Source: Reyranella massiliensis 521
GTDB lineage: Bacteria; Pseudomonadota; Alphaproteobacteria; Reyranellales; Reyranellaceae
DNA: 64,000 bases
Reading direction: 5' to 3'
Assembly (NCBI RefSeq): GCF_000312425.1
Contig: NZ_HE997181.1
Span: forward strand, 3,136,729 to 3,200,728
In this document: piece by piece, positions 61,623 through 64,000 of the stretch
Layout: each line of letters starts with the position of its first letter
How positions within the stretch are numbered: position 1 is the first letter of the stretch
Notes under the pieces: model-generated
Seen by the model: only the letters and a program-made list of their open reading frames with translations
The model's database searches: none
Told to the model about the DNA's origin: nothing
Translations under genes and position numbers: made by a program

Positions 61623-64000
61623 GTGCTTCGATCGGTAATTGCCTCGCTACTCGTAACCTCGTCCTTGACGGTGGTTACTCTCGCTCGGGCTCAGGATGTG
61701 CGCGGCACGCCGGGAGCTCCCAGTACCGTGCGGACGCTGCCTGGCCTGCAATTGCCGGCGCCCTCGCCGCGCTTTACCGGCGCGATCCTGCCCAACGCTG
61801 TCGACAGCACGCCGGCGTGGCCGCCGCAGGTGATGCCGCCGGCCAAGGCGCCCAACGTCCTGCTGATCCTGACCGATGACGTGGGCTTCGCCGCGCCTTC
61901 GACCTTCGGCGGCGTCATCCCGACGCCGACTCTCGACCGCGTCGCCAGCGAGGGACTGCGCTACACTACTTTCCACACCACCGCGTTGTGCTCGCCGTCG
62001 CGCGCCGCTCTGCTGACCGGCCGCAATCACCACCAGGTCGGCTTCGGCAATGTCGCCGAGCTGTCGACCGGCTACCCCGGCTACAATGCCATCATTCCGC
62101 GCGAGACGGCGACGATCGCCGCCACCCTGCGTCAGAACGGCTATGCTACCGCCTGGTTCGGCAAGAACCACAACGTTCCGCCTTGGGAGGCGAGCGCTGC
62201 CGGGCCCTTCACCAACTGGCCGGGCGGCATGGGATTCGACTATTTCTACGGCTTCGTCGGCGGCGACACCAGCCAGTGGCAGCCCGGCAACCTCTTCCGC
62301 AACACCACGCCGATCCATCCCTACAATGGCACTCCGGGATGGAACCTGACCACGGCGATGGCGGACGACGCCATCGGCTACATCCGCCAGAACGTCGAGA
62401 TCGCGCCCAACCGGCCGTGGTTCATCCACTATGCGCCGGGCGGCACGCATGCGCCGCACCATCCCACCAAGGAGTGGGTCGACCGCATTGAGCAGATGCA
62501 TCTTTTCGACGAGGGCTGGGAGAAGTTGCGCGAGCGCATCTTCGAGAACCAGAAGCGACTGGGCGTCATTCCCGCCAACGCCGCGCTGCCGGCCTGGCCG
62601 AGTGAAATGCTCAAGCGCTGGACCGACCTCGGCGACATCGAGAAGAAGCTGTTCATTCGCCAGGCCAACGTCTACGCCGCCTACCTCGCCTATACCGACC
62701 ACCAGATCGGCCGTGTGATCGCCGAGGTCGAGCGGCTGGGGCAGCTCGACAACACGCTGATCATCTACGTCAGCGGCGACAACGGCAGCAGCGCCGAAGG
62801 CTCGGTCAACGGCACGCCCAACGAGGTCATGTACTTCAACGGCGTGTCGCTCGACGCCGAAAAGCAGATGCCGTGGTACGACGTCTGGGGCACCGATCAG
62901 ACCTACAACCACATGGCAGTCGGCTGGACCTGGGCGCTCGGCACGCCCTACCGATGGACCAAGCAGATGGCGTCGCATTTCGGCGGCACGCGCAACGGCA
63001 TGGCGATCTCATGGCCGGCGCGGATCAAAGACCGCGGGGGCATCCGCAGCCAGTTTCACCACGTCATCGACGTTACCCCGACTATCCTGGACCTCGTGGG
63101 CATTCCCCAGCCCAACCTGGTGGACGGCATCGCCCAGCGTCCGATGGACGGTGTCTCGATGGCCTACACCCTGCCGGCAGAGAACAAAGGCCTGCCCTCG
63201 ACGCACACGACGCAGTACTTCGAAATTCTCGGCAACCGCGCTCTCTACCACGACGGCTGGATCGCCAGCACGACGCCGCCGGCGCCCCCATGGGCCAGCG
63301 TGACGGCGCCGCGCCCGGCCGACGTGATGAACGGTTACGCCTGGGAGCTCTACAACGTCGCCGCCGATCCGACCCAGACCAGGGACTTGGCAAAAGCCGA
63401 ACCCGCCCGGCTACGCGCGCTGCAGGAGCTGTTCATCATGCAGGGCGAGCAGAACCAGGTGTTCCCGCTCAACAACTCGATTACCGCGATGGTTGCGCCG
63501 CGACCGGGACCGGCCGCCGGCCGCAAGCAATTCGTCTACACCGGTTCGTCGTGCTGCACGCAGTCCAACGCCGCCCCTTCGATCCTGAACCGCTCCTTCC
63601 GCATCACCGCCGATGTTACCGTGCCCGAGGGCGGCGCGAACGGCATGCTGGTGACCCAGGGCGGCCGCTTCGCCGGCTGGGGTCTCTACCTGAAAGACGG
63701 CAAGCCGACCTTCACGATGAACCTGCTCAACCTCGAACGGCCCAAGTGGCAAGCGCACGACGCGCTGAAGACCGGACAGCACACGATCGTGTTCGACTTC
63801 GCCCTCGAGCAGAAAGGAGACATCCCATTCGGTCACGGCGGCGTCGGCATCCTGTCGATCGACGGACACGAGGCGGCTCGGCTTGCGCTGCCGCACACCA
63901 CGCCCTTCACCTTCGCCTGGGACGAGACGTTCGACGTCGGTCTCGACACCGGGACGCCGGTCGACGACAAAGATTACCAGGTACCGTTCGCCTTCTCGGG
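61623..64000 (+). CDS. Arylsulfatase (3' end outside window)
   Basis: At least 792 residues, open at the right edge. GTG start after an AGGAGGGGGG site; signal peptide to about residue 23 (ARA-QD). Calcium-ligand D85-D86 is in LILTDDVGF, and C123 in ALCSPSRAALLTGR is the CxPSR formylglycine site, so the enzyme is predicted active after FGE maturation. Later GDNGSSAEGSVNGTP and ASHFGGTRNGMAISWP are typical of large periplasmic arylsulfatases with a C-terminal beta domain. It hydrolyses sulfate esters for sulfur supply. An FNR-type box upstream is unusual for this function. Confidence 0.93.
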   Translation, partial: MLRSVIASLLVTSSLTVVTLARAQDVRGTPGAPSTVRTLPGLQLPAPSPRFTGAILPNAVDSTPAWPPQVMPPAKAPNVLLILTDDVGFAAPSTFGGVIPTPTLDRVASEGLRYTTFHTTALCSPSRAALLTGRNHHQVGFGNVAELSTGYPGYNAIIPRETATIAATLRQNGYATAWFGKNHNVPPWEASAAGPFTNWPGGMGFDYFYGFVGGDTSQWQPGNLFRNTTPIHPYNGTPGWNLTTAMADDAIGYIRQNVEIAPNRPWFIHYAPGGTHAPHHPTKEWVDRIEQMHLFDEGWEKLRERIFENQKRLGVIPANAALPAWPSEMLKRWTDLGDIEKKLFIRQANVYAAYLAYTDHQIGRVIAEVERLGQLDNTLIIYVSGDNGSSAEGSVNGTPNEVMYFNGVSLDAEKQMPWYDVWGTDQTYNHMAVGWTWALGTPYRWTKQMASHFGGTRNGMAISWPARIKDRGGIRSQFHHVIDVTPTILDLVGIPQPNLVDGIAQRPMDGVSMAYTLPAENKGLPSTHTTQYFEILGNRALYHDGWIASTTPPAPPWASVTAPRPADVMNGYAWELYNVAADPTQTRDLAKAEPARLRALQELFIMQGEQNQVFPLNNSITAMVAPRPGPAAGRKQFVYTGSSCCTQSNAAPSILNRSFRITADVTVPEGGANGMLVTQGGRFAGWGLYLKDGKPTFTMNLLNLERPKWQAHDALKTGQHTIVFDFALEQKGDIPFGHGGVGILSIDGHEAARLALPHTTPFTFAWDETFDVGLDTGTPVDDKDYQVPFAFS

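Overview
The window reads as the chromosome of a GC-rich, aerobic alphaproteobacterium. Pointers are a yajC-secD-secF block with Mth938-like and NDUFAF6-like neighbours, a general amino-acid transporter of the Aap/Bzt type, aerobic cobalamin synthesis (cobF), a perfect CtrA box (TTAA-N7-TTAAC) and many crotonases, Tat-exported binding proteins and solute transporters. The style fits Rhodospirillales/Reyranella-like soil or water bacteria, but the genus is only a guess. I found no rRNA, tRNA, CRISPR array, prophage or insertion sequence. Both ends are cut: a MATE efflux pump on the left and an arylsulfatase on the right.

Layout. 1-8.8 kb: MATE pump, cobF, a PPK2 polyphosphate kinase behind an FNR-like box, a LysR regulon (enoyl-CoA hydratase, LysR, Bug-type binding protein) with two matching operators, a Tat-exported amidohydrolase and a quinone-oxidoreductase-like MDR enzyme. 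8.9-14.6 kb: a complete peptide/nickel-type ABC transporter whose genes are split over both strands. 14.6-17.8 kb: a minus-strand run (NDUFAF6-like protein, hydrolase, luciferase-like monooxygenase) ending in the internally deleted remnant of a FAD monooxygenase. 17.9-23.3 kb: PuuD-like membrane protein, Mth938, secF, secD, yajC and a DUF815 ATPase.

23.9-32.9 kb is the most system-like part. Two divergent operons, MarR-MFS-thioesterase on the minus strand and seven nearly contiguous genes on the plus strand, encode an Fe-S/flavin reductase, an SDR, a single-subunit PaaA/PaaC-type di-iron oxygenase, an unrecognised 185-residue protein translationally coupled to it, a hydrolase, a PLP enzyme and an M81 (MlrC) metallopeptidase. 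This looks like an inducible oxidative catabolic pathway for an unknown, possibly CoA-linked, compound.

32.9-38.7 kb: TetR/crotonase pair with an operator, pirin, a CoA-binding acyl-CoA synthetase-like subunit without ATP-grasp, and a CtrA-box M23 peptidase. 38.8-45.5 kb: three tandem amino-acid binding proteins with traces of gene conversion, followed by two permeases and an ATPase. 45.6-51.6 kb: dTDP-3-amino-3,6-dideoxyhexose genes (rmlB; fdtA-fdtB) sharing a minus-strand run with two EamA exporters, folB and a FolM/PTR1-like reductase. 51.7-64 kb: an L-2-hydroxyglutarate-oxidase-like gene interrupted by an A7 frameshift, a Tat lipoprotein esterase, nitronate monooxygenase, a MarR/MFS pair with a 25-bp palindromic operator, VOC protein, orphan LivM, two crotonases, and a large arylsulfatase preceded by a perfect FNR/FixK box.
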